From assembly GCA_015709215.1 (NCBI GenBank), contig JACCQN010000034.1:1-35845 (forward strand): a stretch of 35,845 bases of DNA, given 5' to 3'. Positions within the stretch are counted from its first letter, which is position 1. The number at the start of each line of letters is the position of its first letter. The stretch comes from Bacteroidales bacterium. Its GTDB lineage: Bacteria; Bacteroidota; Bacteroidia; Bacteroidales; F082. The position numbers and the translations under genes were made by a program. The notes below the pieces were generated by a model. That model worked only from the letters and a program-made list of their open reading frames with translations. It was not told the DNA's origin and did not search any database. Shown here one piece after another: positions 1 through 8,753 of the stretch.

Positions 1-1
1 A

Positions 2-727
2 CTTGATCTTCGCAAACAGGTTGACCCCCGCGAAATTATTGCCCGAATTGTGGATGGCTCGCGCTTTCAGGAGTTTAAAGCACGTTATGCCACCACCTTG
101 GTAACCGGATTTGCGCATATCATGGGTTTCCCTGTGGGTATTATTGCTAATTATGGCGTATTGTTTTCCGAATCAGCACTCAAAGCCACTCATTTCATTG
201 AGTTATGTACTTCACGTAAGATTCCACTGATCTTTCTGCAAAATATCACAGGATTTATGGTGGGCAAGGATTTTGAACGGGGTGGCATTGCTAAAGACGG
301 AGCCAAAATGGTGCATGCCGTATCAAATGCCAATGTGCCTAAGTTCACGGTCATTTTTGGCGGTTCTTTCGGAGCAGGCAACTATGGCATGGCCGGACGT
401 GCCTTTGGTCCGCGTCTGCTTTTTATGTGGCCCAATGCAAAAATTTCGGTGATGGGAGGCGAACAGGCTGCTAATGTGCTGGCAACTGTTAAACAGGATC
501 AGCTCAGAGCTAAAGGAATTGAGATGACACAGGAAGAAATTGACGCGCTCAAAAAACCCATACTCGAAAAATATGAACGAGAAGGATCGGCTTATTACAG
601 CACAGCACGACTTTGGGACGACGGTATTATCGATCCCGCCGATACCCGAAAAATACTGGCTATGGGAATTGCTACCTCTTTGAATAAGCCCTTCCCCAAA
701 CAACAATTTGGTGTCTTCAGAATGTAA
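2..727 (+). CDS. mccB: Methylcrotonoyl-CoA carboxylase carboxyltransferase (beta) subunit, 5'-truncated by window edge
   Basis: The open frame runs in from the window edge, so the N-terminal half is missing. The visible part (about 241 residues) is the C-terminal carboxyltransferase domain of the acyl-CoA carboxylase family, which moves CO2 from carboxybiotin to an acyl-CoA. The stretch NITGFMVG followed by a G-I-A-K-D-GAK segment, and [15 protein letters not shown], are what I associate with the methylcrotonoyl-CoA subgroup rather than propionyl-CoA carboxylase. The C-terminus ends in a short FGVFRM tail, also usual for that subgroup. The next gene begins 5 nt downstream and the biotin subunit follows, so the three form one operon typical of leucine/isovalerate breakdown. 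GTG at 50 is an internal codon, not the start. Substrate assignment is by family memory and context; geranyl-CoA carboxylase is the main alternative. Confidence 0.88.
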   Translation, partial: LDLRKQVDPREIIARIVDGSRFQEFKARYATTLVTGFAHIMGFPVGIIANYGVLFSESALKATHFIELCTSRKIPLIFLQNITGFMVGKDFERGGIAKDGAKMVHAVSNANVPKFTVIFGGSFGAGNYGMAGRAFGPRLLFMWPNAKISVMGGEQAANVLATVKQDQLRAKGIEMTQEEIDALKKPILEKYEREGSAYYSTARLWDDGIIDPADTRKILAMGIATSLNKPFPKQQFGVFRM

Positions 728-732
728 AAAGC

Positions 733-1527
733 ATGGACAAGATTTTCAAAACAATCTTACTCGATATCAATGATGGCGTTGCACGGCTGAAGCTCAACCG
801 GCCTGAAAAACACAACGCTTTTAATGCAGAAATGATTGCAGAACTTACAGCCGCTTTCACTTTGCTGGACGAACAACAATCACTTCGTTTGGTAATTCTC
901 AGTGGAAATGGCCCATCCTTTAGTGCTGGTGCTGATCTGAATTATATGAAGAAGATTGCCGGATTTGGCTATGAAGAAAACCTCCTCGATGCGCAGAAAC
1001 TGGCAGGTTTATTCAAAACTGTTAAAAACTGCAAGGTTCCTGTTATGGCTATAGTGCATGGTGCTGTTTTTGGCGGAGCCAACGGGCTTTCGGCGGCCTG
1101 CGATATCGTGCTGGCACACGAAGCCACTATTTTTGCCTTCAGCGAAGTGAAACTGGGCATCACACCGGCTACTATTTCTCCCTTCGTAATTGCACGCTGT
1201 GGCGAAGCTGCTGCCCGCGAACTAATGCTAACTGGTCGCAAGTTTACGGCCTCGGAAGCCTATCGTTTTTTGCTCGTCAATCAGGTTTTTCAATCCCAAA
1301 ATCAGGAGGAGCTTATCAGCACTTACATCCGACAGCTGCTGAGCAGTGGCCCTATGGCTCTCAAAGCCTGTAAAACATTGATTCAAAAAGTCACCGAACC
1401 CCATGAAGAAAAAACTGAGATTTTAAACTTCACCACCAAACAAATTGCTGAATTGCGCGCTTCAGAAGAAGGACAAGAAGGCCTCGCAGCTTTTTTCGAC
1501 AAACGTAAACCCAACTGGATTCCATGA
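733..1527 (+). CDS. liuC: Enoyl-CoA hydratase/isomerase family protein, probably methylglutaconyl-CoA hydratase (LiuC-like)
   Basis: A 264-residue crotonase-fold protein, the usual length for the family. Near residue 66 it has the oxyanion-hole segment FSAGADLNYM, and near 113 GGANGLSAACDI, followed by SEVKLGITPATISPFV. This last block, with P-A-x-I-S in place of the P-G-x-G-GTQ of classical enoyl-CoA hydratases, is characteristic of LiuC-type hydratases that hydrate 3-methylglutaconyl-CoA in leucine degradation. It sits between the two carboxylase subunits: 5 nt after the beta subunit, and overlapping the biotin subunit by 4 nt (ATGA), which implies translational coupling. The role is inferred from motif plus position between carboxylase subunits; a general enoyl-CoA hydratase cannot be excluded from sequence alone. 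Confidence 0.85.
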   Translation: MDKIFKTILLDINDGVARLKLNRPEKHNAFNAEMIAELTAAFTLLDEQQSLRLVILSGNGPSFSAGADLNYMKKIAGFGYEENLLDAQKLAGLFKTVKNCKVPVMAIVHGAVFGGANGLSAACDIVLAHEATIFAFSEVKLGITPATISPFVIARCGEAAARELMLTGRKFTASEAYRFLLVNQVFQSQNQEELISTYIRQLLSSGPMALKACKTLIQKVTEPHEEKTEILNFTTKQIAELRASEEGQEGLAAFFDKRKPNWIP

Positions 1528-3527
1528 AAAAAATTACCAAAGTTCTGATTGCCAATCGCGGAGAAATTGCCGTTCGCATCATACGCACACTTCATAAAAT
1601 GGGAATACAGTCCGTTGCTGTTTTTGCCGATAATGATGCCGAAGCACTTCATGTGCGCGTGGCCGATGAAAGTATTGGCCTTGGCAATGGCAAGCTGTCT
1701 GACACTTACCTTAATGTGGAGAAAATCATTCGGGCAGCACTCCAATCCGGAGCACAAGCCATACATCCCGGTTATGGTTTTTTATCTGAAAACCCAATCC
1801 TGACGGAAGCCTGCAAAAAGAATGAGCTGCTTTTTATTGGACCACCGCAGGAATCCATCACCCTGATGGGTAATAAAATTACAGCACGTCAGTATGCCGT
1901 CGAAGCTGGTCTTCCTATCACAAAAGGCATTACCGGAAGTCCGGAGGAGTTGCTACGCAAGGCCGGCGAACTCCCCTTTCCGGTGCTTGTAAAAGCTGCC
2001 TCAGGAGGAGGAGGCAAGGGCATGCGCATCGTCAGAAACAAGGAAGAGCTGCCGCAGATTTTAGAAACCACAGCGCGCGAAGCACAAAATTATTTTGGAG
2101 ACGGAACGGTTTATATCGAGCAGTTTATCGAAAATCCACGCCATATTGAAATACAAGTGCTGGCCGATCAGCACGGAAATGCTATACACCTTTACGAACG
2201 TGAATGCAGCATACAACGCCGCTATCAGAAAATTATCGAAGAATCGCCTTCTCCAACGCTTACACCCGAAGTGCGCGAAAAAATGGGGAAAGCTGCTGTG
2301 GCTATTTGCCAGAAAATTGGCTACCAAAGTGCCGGAACGATAGAGTTTCTGGTTGATCCCGAGCTCAATTTCTATTTTCTGGAAATGAATACCCGCATTC
2401 AGGTAGAGCATCCGGTAACAGAATTGGTTACCGGCATCGATCTGATTGAAGAGCAGCTATTGATCGCTCAAGGCGAAAATCTTAGGTATCAGCAAGCTGA
2501 TATTCATCAGAACGGACATGCCATTGAGTGCCGTATCTATGCTGAAGATCCTGCAAAACAGTTTATGCCCTCTCCCGGAGATGTGGTCGCCTACAGCGAA
2601 CCAAAATCAAAAAATATCCGTATCGACAGCAGCCTCGATGCTCCCGCTGCGGTGAGACCTGATTACGACCCGATGATCAGCAAACTGATCTGTTTTGGTA
2701 ATAACAGACAAGAAGCCATCCAAACCAGTTTAAATTCCTTGAAAACTTACGTGATTCATGGCATCCAAACCAATATCCCGTTTTTGATGGCTGTGGTTCA
2801 AAATGAGGCATTTATATCAAACAGAATCAGCACAGCCTTTTGCGACACACACACCGAATCGCTCATTGCCTGGAGCAAAAAGCAAAAGGAGAATGCAGAT
2901 CAGGAGCTGGTTGGCGCAGCATTTTTGCTTTACAGCCTCCATAATCAAGCATTGGAAGGTATTGAGCCGGATCGTATCTGGCAACAAATCGGCTATTGGC
3001 GGCTTCTTATGGAAATACCCGTTCGTGTTGAACAACAGGGTTTTATGTTTGCTGTTGATGAAATTTCGCATTCCCGGCTAAGGCTACAAAGCAAGGATCG
3101 GGTTTTTGATCTTAAACTCCTCTCGTGGGACGGACTTCAAATGCGTTTCAGCAATGCTGACACAATTTATACTATCGCCATTTCGCCGACAGCAGAAGGA
3201 GCATGGTTGCTTCAGTACGACGGCCTTATATTCAGTTGCGAACGCACTGACGAACTCAACGAGCAACTCGATCAAGGCCAGCACGCTACAGCTGACGAAG
3301 AAGGCGGATTGTTTGCCCCTATGCCCGGAAAAGTAATACAGCTCAATGTTAAAGAAAGCCAAACGGTGAACCGTGGAGCTGTTCTGCTTGTTGTAGAAGC
3401 CATGAAGATGGAAAACAATATTGTGGCACCTTTTGATGCTATTGTGGACAAAATCAATGTAAAAACGGATGAAATGGTGGATGCTAAAACGCAGTTGATT
3501 CACCTTTCACCCCTCGAAAAAGACTAA
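1524..3527 (+). CDS. mccA: Biotin carboxylase / biotin carrier subunit of methylcrotonoyl-CoA-type carboxylase (alpha subunit)
   Basis: A 667-residue protein with the complete alpha-subunit layout. It has an N-terminal biotin carboxylase domain starting KVLIANRGEIAVRI, an ATP-grasp glycine loop (KAASGGGGKGMRIV, around residue 155), the catalytic region EMNTRIQVEHPVTE around 290, and the C-terminal carboxylase subdomain. A less conserved linker follows, then a biotinyl domain with the VEAMKMEN motif; the biotinylated lysine is about K628. The length fits single-chain methylcrotonoyl-CoA alpha subunits (about 650-670). The start ATG overlaps the stop of the hydratase gene. It would carboxylate biotin with bicarbonate and ATP and pass CO2 to the partner subunit encoded at the window's left edge. 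Propionyl- or acetyl-CoA carboxylase alpha subunits are similar; the specificity call rests on the operon. Confidence 0.88.
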   Translation: MKKITKVLIANRGEIAVRIIRTLHKMGIQSVAVFADNDAEALHVRVADESIGLGNGKLSDTYLNVEKIIRAALQSGAQAIHPGYGFLSENPILTEACKKNELLFIGPPQESITLMGNKITARQYAVEAGLPITKGITGSPEELLRKAGELPFPVLVKAASGGGGKGMRIVRNKEELPQILETTAREAQNYFGDGTVYIEQFIENPRHIEIQVLADQHGNAIHLYERECSIQRRYQKIIEESPSPTLTPEVREKMGKAAVAICQKIGYQSAGTIEFLVDPELNFYFLEMNTRIQVEHPVTELVTGIDLIEEQLLIAQGENLRYQQADIHQNGHAIECRIYAEDPAKQFMPSPGDVVAYSEPKSKNIRIDSSLDAPAAVRPDYDPMISKLICFGNNRQEAIQTSLNSLKTYVIHGIQTNIPFLMAVVQNEAFISNRISTAFCDTHTESLIAWSKKQKENADQELVGAAFLLYSLHNQALEGIEPDRIWQQIGYWRLLMEIPVRVEQQGFMFAVDEISHSRLRLQSKDRVFDLKLLSWDGLQMRFSNADTIYTIAISPTAEGAWLLQYDGLIFSCERTDELNEQLDQGQHATADEEGGLFAPMPGKVIQLNVKESQTVNRGAVLLVVEAMKMENNIVAPFDAIVDKINVKTDEMVDAKTQLIHLSPLEKD

Positions 3528-3546
3528 TCAGAAAAAAAATTAAATT

Positions 3547-4692
3547 ATGAATTTCGATCTGTCAGAAGAACACCAACTTATTCGCGAGACCGTTCGTGAA
3601 TTTGCCGAACGCGAAATTAAACCCGTAGCACAGGAACTTGACGAAAAAGCCGAGTTCTCAACCACCCTAACCAAGCGTATGGGCGAGCTGGGACTTTTCG
3701 GGATGTACCTGCCTGAAAAATATGGCGGACAGGGGTTAGACACACTTTCGTATATCATTGCGGTTGAAGAACTTGCCCGTATTGACGGATCACAGGCCGC
3801 AACGCTGGCTGCCCACAACTCACTTGGTATTGGACCTCTTTATTATTATGGTACTGAAGAACAAAAATTGAAATATTTGCCCAGGCTTTGCAGTGGAGAG
3901 GCCTTATGGAGTTTTGGACTTACCGAGCCCGGAGCAGGATCAGATTCGCGCGGATCGAAAACAACAGCCGAAATACAGGATGATGAATGGGTAATCAACG
4001 GCTCCAAGATTTTTATCACCAATGGCGCCTCAGATATCAATATGGGTTGTACGGTACAGGCTGTTTCGGGTGAAAAAGACGGCAAAAAACAGTTTACTAC
4101 TATTTTGGTGGATGGCGACACCAAAGGGTTTAAGCGGGTGCCCATGCATAATAAAATGATGTGGCGAGCCTCGGATACTGCCGAATTGTTTTTTGATGAT
4201 GTGCGCGTACCCAAAGCGAATCTTTTGGGAGAAATAGGACAGGGCTCAAAAATCATGTTGGCTACTCTGGATGCAGGACGCCTTTCGATTGCCGCCATGG
4301 GACTGGGTGCAGCACAGGGAGCCTACGAACTGGCACTTGCCTACGCCAAAGAACGCAAACAATTTGGCCAGCCCATCTCCAAGTTTCAGATCAATTCCTT
4401 TAAACTGGCCGATATGGCCATGAAGATAGAACTGGCACGCAATCTCCTTTACAAAGCCTGCTGGCTCAAGGATGAAGGCCGGCCTTTTGGTCTGGAATCG
4501 GCAATGGCTAAACTCTACTGCTCCGAAATTGCCAAAGAGGTTGCCGACGAAGCCGTTCAACTTCATGGTGGTTACGGGCTGATGAAAGATTATGCCGTGG
4601 AACGTTTTTACCGCGACCAGCGATTGCTGCAAATTGGTGAAGGCACTTCCGAAATTCAACGTTTGGTGATCTCCAGGTATATTGGGTGTTGA
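3547..4692 (+). CDS. Acyl-CoA dehydrogenase, short-chain type (possible branched-chain substrate)
   Basis: A 381-residue FAD-dependent acyl-CoA dehydrogenase covering N-terminal helical, middle beta and C-terminal helical domains. Visible signatures are LTEPGAGSD (about 122-130), the KIFITNGASD block, the RKQFGQPI motif and the C-terminal IGEGTSEIQRLVISR. The Glu in EGT (about E365) is the catalytic base position used by short- and medium-chain enzymes. The helix-G position where isovaleryl-CoA dehydrogenase carries its base reads LDAGRL here, with no Glu. So although it lies 19 nt after the mcc/liu genes where isovaleryl-CoA dehydrogenase would be expected, its catalytic architecture is of the SCAD type. 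Electrons would pass to electron-transfer flavoprotein. Its stop codon abuts an 8-bp tandem repeat. Confidence 0.9.
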   Translation: MNFDLSEEHQLIRETVREFAEREIKPVAQELDEKAEFSTTLTKRMGELGLFGMYLPEKYGGQGLDTLSYIIAVEELARIDGSQAATLAAHNSLGIGPLYYYGTEEQKLKYLPRLCSGEALWSFGLTEPGAGSDSRGSKTTAEIQDDEWVINGSKIFITNGASDINMGCTVQAVSGEKDGKKQFTTILVDGDTKGFKRVPMHNKMMWRASDTAELFFDDVRVPKANLLGEIGQGSKIMLATLDAGRLSIAAMGLGAAQGAYELALAYAKERKQFGQPISKFQINSFKLADMAMKIELARNLLYKACWLKDEGRPFGLESAMAKLYCSEIAKEVADEAVQLHGGYGLMKDYAVERFYRDQRLLQIGEGTSEIQRLVISRYIGC

Positions 4693-4748
4693 TTTGTTTA
4701 TTTGTTTATTTGTTTATTTGTTTATTTGTTGATTTGTTTATTTGTTGA
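4693..4748. repeat. Octamer tandem repeat, 7 copies, between convergent genes
   Basis: Seven contiguous copies of TTTGTTTA (the fifth and seventh read TTTGTTGA) occupy the whole gap between the stop of the acyl-CoA dehydrogenase gene (4692) and the stop of the convergent ATPase gene (4750). The eight bases containing the dehydrogenase stop look like a further degenerate copy. The unit is not a multiple of three and lies outside both reading frames. It is a likely slipped-strand copy-number locus; no regulatory role is visible. Confidence 0.95.
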
Positions 4749-4749
4749 C

Positions 4750-5946
4750 CTAATACAAGAAACCAAATAGCCAAAGCGGAATTTTATTATCAAAGCCAAA
4801 CTCCAGATCGTCTGCTGCAATAAATGTATTTTCCAGGTTTTTGATTTGCCTGCGTCCTTTTGCCTTACCACCAATTTCAATAGTATAGCGGTTGTCGATA
4901 AAAAAATCGGCCTGTTCTGCAATTTCCACCCGATGCTGATATTTCAACTGATTCACGAAAAATGTTTCACGCATATTTCCTGTATTCATCGTATCAGACG
5001 AAAGCGCAAACATCAAATTGGTATTCTCAAGAAATAACTTGTCGGGTTTTTGTAATCTTGTGATTCCCTTGCTATCGCGGTAAATATTCGCAATCAACTG
5101 TGCCTGATTCAAATACCACAAATAAGAAAGCAAAGTTTCGCGGTTAATTCCGATTCGCTCGCTAAGTTTGGAAATATTTGGTGTAAAAGGAGCTGAAACA
5201 GCAATGATATAGAGCAGCTGCTTGATTTTAGGCAGATACGTTAGATTCAAATGTTTAAGTTGTGGTAACTCTATCTCAAGAATCATATTAACAACTTCTT
5301 CAAGCCTTTGAAAATATAAGGCTGCCTGCTCCAAAAAAAACGGATAATACCCCCCTTTAAGGTACTGTGCAAAAAATTGAAGCGGTCTTATCTGCTTTAC
5401 TATGTGTTGGGATATTTCAAGATGATTTTCAAGAATATCATGCAAAGTGTAAGTTTTGAAATTTGTTTGATTGGTTAGATTGAGATATTCACGAAATGAT
5501 AATCCCTGCAATGTATAAACAATAGCCCTGCGACTGAGATCAGCACGGGCATTTAATATTTCGAGCAAAGATGAGCCCGTAAAAACGATCGAAAGCTCCG
5601 GATAATCATCATAAATATTCTTGAGTTCAACTGACCATTCAGGATATTTATGTACTTCATCCAGAAAGAGATGCGTGCCGCCCTGCTTAACAAATTTATC
5701 TGCAAGTTCGCTGAGCGAATTTTTACTGAACCAGATATTGTCAAGACTTACATAAAGTGCTTTTTCCGGTATTCTACCAAAATTCATCTTAATGTACTGT
5801 AGCAATAAGGTTGTTTTACCCACACCCCGTGCTCCTTTTATACCAATGAGACGCGCTTGCCAATTGATTTCGTACATGATACTACGTACAAAATCTGTTT
5901 GCGTGAAAGCGATGCGTCTTTGATATTTTTCAATCAAACTTTCCAT
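4750..5946 (-). CDS. AAA-family ATPase with C-terminal DUF4143/nuclease-like region (AAA_14 type)
   Basis: Using the ATG at 5946 the protein is 398 residues. An in-frame ATG at 6060 exists, but it would add 38 residues of unlikely composition across the repeated upstream region, whereas 5946 has an AAGGAAA purine tract just upstream. Walker A is GARGVGKTT (38-46) and Walker B is LFLDE (93-97), followed by an FTGSS sensor segment near 123. A winged-helix-like middle region follows, and the C-terminal part holds FIDNRYTIEIGGKAKGR, reminiscent of the PD-(D/E)XK-like fold end of the AAA_14/DUF4143 family. These archaeal/bacterial orphan ATPases are widespread, often mobile, and of unknown function. 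The gene stands alone, convergent with the acyl-CoA dehydrogenase and running away from the metal module. A triplicated upstream motif suggests its own regulation. Confidence 0.82.
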   Translation of the reverse strand: MESLIEKYQRRIAFTQTDFVRSIMYEINWQARLIGIKGARGVGKTTLLLQYIKMNFGRIPEKALYVSLDNIWFSKNSLSELADKFVKQGGTHLFLDEVHKYPEWSVELKNIYDDYPELSIVFTGSSLLEILNARADLSRRAIVYTLQGLSFREYLNLTNQTNFKTYTLHDILENHLEISQHIVKQIRPLQFFAQYLKGGYYPFFLEQAALYFQRLEEVVNMILEIELPQLKHLNLTYLPKIKQLLYIIAVSAPFTPNISKLSERIGINRETLLSYLWYLNQAQLIANIYRDSKGITRLQKPDKLFLENTNLMFALSSDTMNTGNMRETFFVNQLKYQHRVEIAEQADFFIDNRYTIEIGGKAKGRRQIKNLENTFIAADDLEFGFDNKIPLWLFGFLY

Positions 5947-5983
5947 TGTGATTTCCTTCAAATTATCATTAATTGCACTTTTT

Positions 5984-6066
5984 GCATGATACAACCAACA
6001 AATATACACATATTTTGTATATTGTAACCAACAATATTTGATAAATATTGCATGATGCAACCAACA
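5984..6066. repeat. Three motif copies spaced exactly 33 bp, with palindromes between, upstream of the AAA ATPase
   Basis: CCAACA occurs at 5995, 6028 and 6061, exactly 33 bp apart. The outer copies share a 17-bp direct repeat, GCATGATRCAACCAACA, at 5984-6000 and 6050-6066; the middle copy is degenerate (TTGTAACCAACAA). Between copies lie two inverted repeats: AATATAC (6001-6007) with GTATATT (6017-6023), and CAATATTT (6032-6039) with AAATATTG (6043-6050). The array is 38-120 bp upstream of the chosen ATPase start. Spacing of about three helical turns suggests a multi-site operator bound on one DNA face; this is inference. Confidence 0.75.
5999..6006 (-). promoter_or_regulatory. Possible Bacteroidetes -7 element for the AAA ATPase gene
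   Basis: On the minus strand the bases read TATATTTG, matching TAnnTTTG, about 50 bp upstream of the start at 5946. A TTG triplet lies upstream at about 22 bp spacing, slightly long. The element overlaps one of the 33-bp-spaced motif copies, so a factor bound there would compete with polymerase. Confidence 0.4.
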
Positions 6067-6104
6067 ATTTCGTGTACCACGCTTTCATTTCTAATCATTC
6101 AAAG

Positions 6105-6144
6105 GAAAAAAAATCCAGAAACCTCTGCAGGATTCTGGATTTTT
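6105..6144 (-). terminator. Intrinsic terminator of the metal module
   Basis: A perfect 12-bp inverted repeat: AAAAATCCAGAA (6109-6120) pairs with TTCTGGATTTTT (6133-6144). The 12-nt loop can add a CCT/AGG pairing. Read on the minus strand the stem runs into a T-rich tract (6105-6115), 20 nt after the stop of the HMA gene. Confidence 0.85.
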
Positions 6145-6164
6145 AATTAAGCTTTCACGCCCAA

Positions 6165-6527
6165 TCAATGCGGTTCATTGCCTTGCTGGCAGCATTCGGG
6201 TAGCTTATCATGGGCTTCCTGGTTGGCAGGCAAATCATCGGCATCGTAGCCAATTTTGGTGATGGCCTTTTTCAGACTTTCCTTATCGTTTTTACCTTTC
6301 TTGTAGGTAATACTGATCACTTTGATTTCTTCGTTCAGTTCAACGGCTTTTACGCCCTTTTCAAAAGCCAGGTTTTTTTCCAGCCTTTCTTTGCACATGC
6401 CGCAAATGGCCGACGTTTGGATTTCGACGGTTTCTGTTTTCTTTTTCTTGTCGCCTTGTGCGAAAACGCTAATGGGAACAATCAATACCAAACTGATCAT
6501 TATCAATGTTAACTTTTTCATAATCAT
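6165..6527 (-). CDS. Secreted heavy-metal-associated (HMA) domain protein
   Basis: A 120-residue protein with an N-terminal signal peptide (hydrophobic stretch to VFAQ, about residue 24), a lysine patch, then a single HMA-like ferredoxin fold. The metal motif is SAICGMCKE, with C42 and C45 only two residues apart, as in many Bacteroidetes periplasmic HMA proteins, against CxxC in copper chaperones such as Atx1/CopZ. The end of the fold reads IGYDADDLPA. An extra Cys pair (C112-C113) near the C-terminus may add a ligand. Two starts are possible, ATG at 6527 and ATG at 6521 (giving MKKL); the latter looks like a more ordinary signal peptide. It lies 12 nt after the TonB-dependent receptor and before a terminator, so it is the last gene of a metal-related transcript. 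Copper or another soft metal is inferred, not shown. Confidence 0.85.
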   Translation of the reverse strand: MIMKKLTLIMISLVLIVPISVFAQGDKKKKTETVEIQTSAICGMCKERLEKNLAFEKGVKAVELNEEIKVISITYKKGKNDKESLKKAITKIGYDADDLPANQEAHDKLPECCQQGNEPH

Positions 6528-6539
6528 TTATTTTCAAGG

Positions 6540-8753
6540 TTATTCAATTGTATATCTCAAACCGGCATAAACCTTTATCCCATTGATTGGACCCCAGATC
6601 AAACTGGAATCAAAATAAGAGCCAAAAGGTTCATTGGCCGCTAAAATTGGATTGTTTTGTTTAAAATTTGTCAGGTTTTCTCCGCCGAGGTAGATATTCC
6701 ACTTCCGGAAAAACTTAGTCACCTGCGCATTCACAATGGTGTAGGCCGGTGAATAATCATCCAGGCGATAAGGCTCCGGATTACCTGCTGTTGAAGGCAG
6801 ACGGCTGACTCCATTGAATTGGGTAGTAAGATCGAACTGCCATTTGCGCAAATTGGTGGCATACGACAGGCTTACCAAGCCCTTGTATTTATTCACCAGC
6901 GGTTTTTCCTGTAGTTCGTTATTCAGCGTCATTTGCACATCATTAAAACGCACGGCTGCTGTAACATCCAGCCCTCTTAACAATTCGTAATTAGCTTCGA
7001 GTTGGATGCTGTTAGAGTAGGATCTGCCGTCCAGGTTATAAACCAACACTTTCTGGGCATCGGCATCACGATCGATAATTACCTGATTGATAAAATCGGT
7101 TCTGTAAATATCCAATCCAATAGTTAATTCTCTGTTGTTCAAATCCATATGCTTGCTAAAATTCAAGCCATAATTCCAGGCTTCTTCCATCTTTGGCTGT
7201 TCGCGCACCACAAGCTCTCGCGAAGAAGCCAGCACAGAGGTATTTTCGGCCAGGATATTGGCAGTGCGATAACCTTTTCCGGCTGAAAGACGCAGGATAT
7301 TATGCTCATTGAATCCGTAACGAAAATGAACGCGTGGTGTGGCAAAAAATCCAAACTCATTGTGATGATCCAAGCGTATACCTACAATCAAATTGAGTTT
7401 GGTGCCATCGCTGTAGGTGTATTGATAAAAAACACCCGGAACACTTTCGGTGCGGTTGAAGATACTGTCGTTCAGCTGCTCTTCGAAGCGATCGTACAAA
7501 TAGCTGAAACCTGTAGTATAAGTATGCCGCGTGTCGCTTATATAGCTCTGAAAAAGCGCATTGCCATAATAACTGTATTGTGTGCCTTCGTAATCCCTCA
7601 GCCCAAAATAAGTATCCATATGGTGATAGGTAAGCTGTTGCTGAATTCCCAGGCTGGTTTGCGGGCGCGAAAAGATAAAACCGGTTTTCAGGAAGGTTTC
7701 CACACGTTCGGTAAGCAGTTCAATACCATATCCGTTATCCACATCGCGGGGTTTATCAGCATCAAAACGAAGCTGTCCTCCCCTGCGCTCTTCCTTTAGA
7801 CCTTTGACACCAAACTGCCCTTCAAAGTTTTTGGCATGAAAATCCGTCCGGGCAAAAAGGTTGTATTGTGTATAAAGCGGGTCATCCAGAAAGCCATCGC
7901 CATTGTCATCATGCTTAGTTCCATTGCGGCTCCAGTGCCCCATCACCATAACATGCATATGATCGTTAAGGCTAGCTTTGGTATTGAAATTAATCTCGCT
8001 GCGACCCATATGATCCTGAAAAAGATTCAGAAAAAACCGCTCGCTTGTTTCTGCCTTTTTATATTCCACATTGATTTGTCCGCTAATGGATTCATAGCCA
8101 TTTAAAACAGAGGAAGCTCCTTTAGAAACCTGAATAGATTCCATCCAGCTTCCGGGCACATACCCCAACCCAAAAGAAGTTGCCAAACCACGAAGATTTG
8201 GAATGTTTTCGCTCATCAACTGGGAGTAAATACCACTCAGGCCAAGCAGTTCGATTTGTTTGGCACCCGTAAGGGCATCGCTGTACGAAACATCTACGCT
8301 GGCACTGGTTTCAAAGCTTTCGGAAAGGTTGCAACAAGCGGCCTTTTGTAATTCACCTGAGGTGATGGTTTGGGCATTTACCGTGCTCAATCGCGACACA
8401 AAATTGGTTTTGGCACGGTTGACTACCTCCACTTCCTCAAGGGTTTTGCTACCTGACATGAGGTGATTATAATGAACTTCATCATGTGGTGCATGAACAG
8501 TATCGTTAGCATATCCTACAAAGCTAAACACCAGCATATGCACGTTTGGAGGACGCTCAACTGTGTAATTTCCTTCCGCATCGCTTATGGTTCCGGTTTG
8601 TGTTCCCGACCAGTAAATATTTACGCCGGGCAATGGCTTATCGCCGTTCCCACTCTGCTCATATATTGTGCCACTTATTTGTTGAGCTTGGGCTGACGTA
8701 AAAATCAGTCCCATTGCTCCCATTATTAGGATTTTTATCGTTTTAATTTTCAT
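6540..8753 (-). CDS. TonB-dependent outer-membrane receptor, metal-associated type
   Basis: A 737-residue protein with a signal peptide (about 1-23), a carboxypeptidase-regulatory-like domain (about 25-105), a plug domain (about 110-230) and a C-terminal beta-barrel. Features are LPGVNIYWSGT and FSFVGY in the regulatory domain, a His-rich loop HAPHDEVHYNH near 87-97, KAACCNLSESF near 138 in the plug, then GYESISGQINVEYKKAE. The double Cys with an adjacent Ser/Glu-rich plug is common to a receptor group found beside HMA proteins in Bacteroidetes. The His cluster and Cys pair suggest metal contact during uptake. Its neighbours on the same strand are a HYC/CC small protein upstream and the HMA protein downstream, which supports copper or other metal (or metal-chelate) transport; the substrate itself cannot be read from sequence. 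Confidence 0.9.
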   Translation of the reverse strand: MKIKTIKILIMGAMGLIFTSAQAQQISGTIYEQSGNGDKPLPGVNIYWSGTQTGTISDAEGNYTVERPPNVHMLVFSFVGYANDTVHAPHDEVHYNHLMSGSKTLEEVEVVNRAKTNFVSRLSTVNAQTITSGELQKAACCNLSESFETSASVDVSYSDALTGAKQIELLGLSGIYSQLMSENIPNLRGLATSFGLGYVPGSWMESIQVSKGASSVLNGYESISGQINVEYKKAETSERFFLNLFQDHMGRSEINFNTKASLNDHMHVMVMGHWSRNGTKHDDNGDGFLDDPLYTQYNLFARTDFHAKNFEGQFGVKGLKEERRGGQLRFDADKPRDVDNGYGIELLTERVETFLKTGFIFSRPQTSLGIQQQLTYHHMDTYFGLRDYEGTQYSYYGNALFQSYISDTRHTYTTGFSYLYDRFEEQLNDSIFNRTESVPGVFYQYTYSDGTKLNLIVGIRLDHHNEFGFFATPRVHFRYGFNEHNILRLSAGKGYRTANILAENTSVLASSRELVVREQPKMEEAWNYGLNFSKHMDLNNRELTIGLDIYRTDFINQVIIDRDADAQKVLVYNLDGRSYSNSIQLEANYELLRGLDVTAAVRFNDVQMTLNNELQEKPLVNKYKGLVSLSYATNLRKWQFDLTTQFNGVSRLPSTAGNPEPYRLDDYSPAYTIVNAQVTKFFRKWNIYLGGENLTNFKQNNPILAANEPFGSYFDSSLIWGPINGIKVYAGLRYTIE

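Noticed and set aside
5947-6060. Longer N-terminus for the AAA ATPase
   Set aside because: The extra 38 residues come from the repeated, promoter-like region; ATG 5946 has a purine-rich tract and the family-like start.
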